From Parvibaculum sp. (GTDB lineage Bacteria > Pseudomonadota > Alphaproteobacteria > Parvibaculales > Parvibaculaceae): a stretch of 7,020 nt of DNA. Positions 6,329-7,020 of this stretch are shown piece by piece (the first letter of the stretch is position 1; every line of letters begins with the position of its first letter). The stretch is from the NCBI GenBank assembly GCA_014359855.1, contig JACIYQ010000341.1:1-7020 (forward strand), read 5' to 3'. The notes under the pieces were generated by a model. That model was not told the DNA's origin. It did not search any database and saw only the letters and a list, made by a program, of their open reading frames with translations. A program made the position numbers and the translations under genes.

Positions 6329-6372
6329 TGTCGGATATCCTCGTCCTGAAACGTCTTAACCTGCGGAAACCT

Positions 6373-7020
6373 TCAGCGTTCGACACAGAGCGCGATGCCC
6401 ATGCCGCCGCCGATGCAAAGCGTGGCCAATCCCTTCTTCGCATCGCGTTTCTCCATCTCATGAAGCAGCGTCACGAAGACACGCGCACCGGACGCACCGA
6501 TCGGATGGCCGATGGAAATGGCGCCACCATTCACATTGACGATTTCCGGGTTCCAGCCGAGGTCCTTGTTGACCGCCAGCGCCTGCGCCGCGAAGGCTTC
6601 GTTCGCCTCGACGAGATCGAGGTCGTCGACGGTCCACCCCGCTTTCTTGAGCGCCGCCCGCGAGGCCGGGATCGGGCCCGTCCCCATGACGGCGGGATCG
6701 ACGCCCGCCTGCGCCCAGGAAACGATCCGGCCAAGCACCTTGCGGCCTTCCTTCGCCGCACGATCCGCGCTCATCAGCACGACCGCTGCTGCACCGTCAT
6801 TAATGCCGGAGGCGTTCGCCGCTGTGACCGTGCCGCCATCCCTCTGGAAGGCGGGCTTCAAACCCTGAATGCCCTCAAGCGTCACGCCGTGCTTGATGAA
6901 CTCGTCATTGTCGATAGTCGTTTCGCCCTTGCGCGACTTGATGGTGACCGGCGAGATCTCGTCCTTGAAGCGGCCCGCCTTCTGTGCGGCCTCGGCCTTG
7001 TTCTGCGAGGCAACGGCGAA
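6373..7020 (-). CDS. phaA: Acetyl-CoA C-acetyltransferase (beta-ketothiolase), C-terminal part
   Basis: Biosynthetic thiolase that condenses two acetyl-CoA into acetoacetyl-CoA, the first PHB step. The frame is open to the right edge, giving 215 visible residues out of about 390; the N-terminal third to half, with the nucleophilic Cys, is outside the window. The visible part begins FAVASQNKAEAAQKAGRF and includes TAANASGINDGAAA, VEANEAFAAQ, the thiolase signature NGGAISIGHPIGASGAR with the catalytic His (codon at 6505-6507), and LCIGGGMGIAL with the second catalytic Cys (codon at 6415-6417). The GTG at 6885 is an internal Val codon, not a start: clear thiolase sequence continues upstream of it. 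phaB follows after 44 bases, forming the usual phaA-phaB order. Degradative thiolases are related, but the phaB neighbour favours PHA synthesis. Confidence 0.95.
   Translation of the reverse strand, partial: FAVASQNKAEAAQKAGRFKDEISPVTIKSRKGETTIDNDEFIKHGVTLEGIQGLKPAFQRDGGTVTAANASGINDGAAAVVLMSADRAAKEGRKVLGRIVSWAQAGVDPAVMGTGPIPASRAALKKAGWTVDDLDLVEANEAFAAQALAVNKDLGWNPEIVNVNGGAISIGHPIGASGARVFVTLLHEMEKRDAKKGLATLCIGGGMGIALCVER

Noticed and set aside
5690..6349. 219-codon plus-strand frame opposite phaB
   Set aside because: The product is rich in Arg, His and Asp with no domain; it is the antisense shadow of phaB.
1..7020. CRISPR arrays, tRNA genes, insertion sequences, attachment sites or defence genes
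   Set aside because: I saw no direct-repeat series, cloverleaf, transposase or integrase motif, or terminal inverted repeats; all large frames are accounted for by ordinary metabolic and envelope genes.

Overview
This GC-rich window looks like chromosomal, housekeeping DNA from an alphaproteobacterium. I infer this from the overlapping metX-metW pair, the GloB gene divergent from a methyltransferase-like gene, the rhizobial-type PhaB sequence, and the absence of mobile or phage sequence. A Rhizobiales/Parvibaculum-like organism is my best guess, but it is only an impression from protein sequence. Coding density is very high. I found no tRNA, rRNA, CRISPR array, insertion sequence or long repeat, and no stretch over 300 bases lacks a gene.

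Layout from left to right: (1) metX (42-1166, +; its reading frame is open to the left edge) and metW (1163-1789, +) overlap by 4 bases and form a methionine-biosynthesis unit. (2) A SAM-methyltransferase-fold gene with a degenerate cofactor site (1793-2563, -) runs convergently into metW with only 3 bases between the stop codons. (3) A 130-base divergent intergenic region leads to gloB (2694-3464, +, glyoxalase II), and a DUF985 cupin gene (3466-3903, +) follows after one base. (4) After 106 bases come two genes for exported envelope proteins: a Sec-exported NodB-type polysaccharide deacetylase (4010-4897, +) and, 9 bases on, a Tat-exported MepK/YcbK-type peptidase M15/DUF882 protein (4907-5548, +). 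(5) A strong hairpin at 5551-5580 separates these from a convergent polyhydroxyalkanoate unit on the minus strand: phaA (thiolase, cut by the right edge, 6373-7020) followed by phaB (acetoacetyl-CoA reductase, 5603-6328).

Functionally the window joins four small modules: homoserine acylation for methionine, methylglyoxal detoxification with an attached cupin of unknown role, peptidoglycan/polysaccharide remodelling in the periplasm, and the first two steps of PHB synthesis (2 acetyl-CoA to acetoacetyl-CoA to (R)-3-hydroxybutyryl-CoA). I do not see a wholly new system. The points most worth a second look are the Asp in place of the catalytic-tetrad Asn in PhaB, the methyltransferase-like protein lacking the usual SAM-binding residues, the tight gloB-cupin coupling, and the deacetylase/peptidase pair that uses two export routes.
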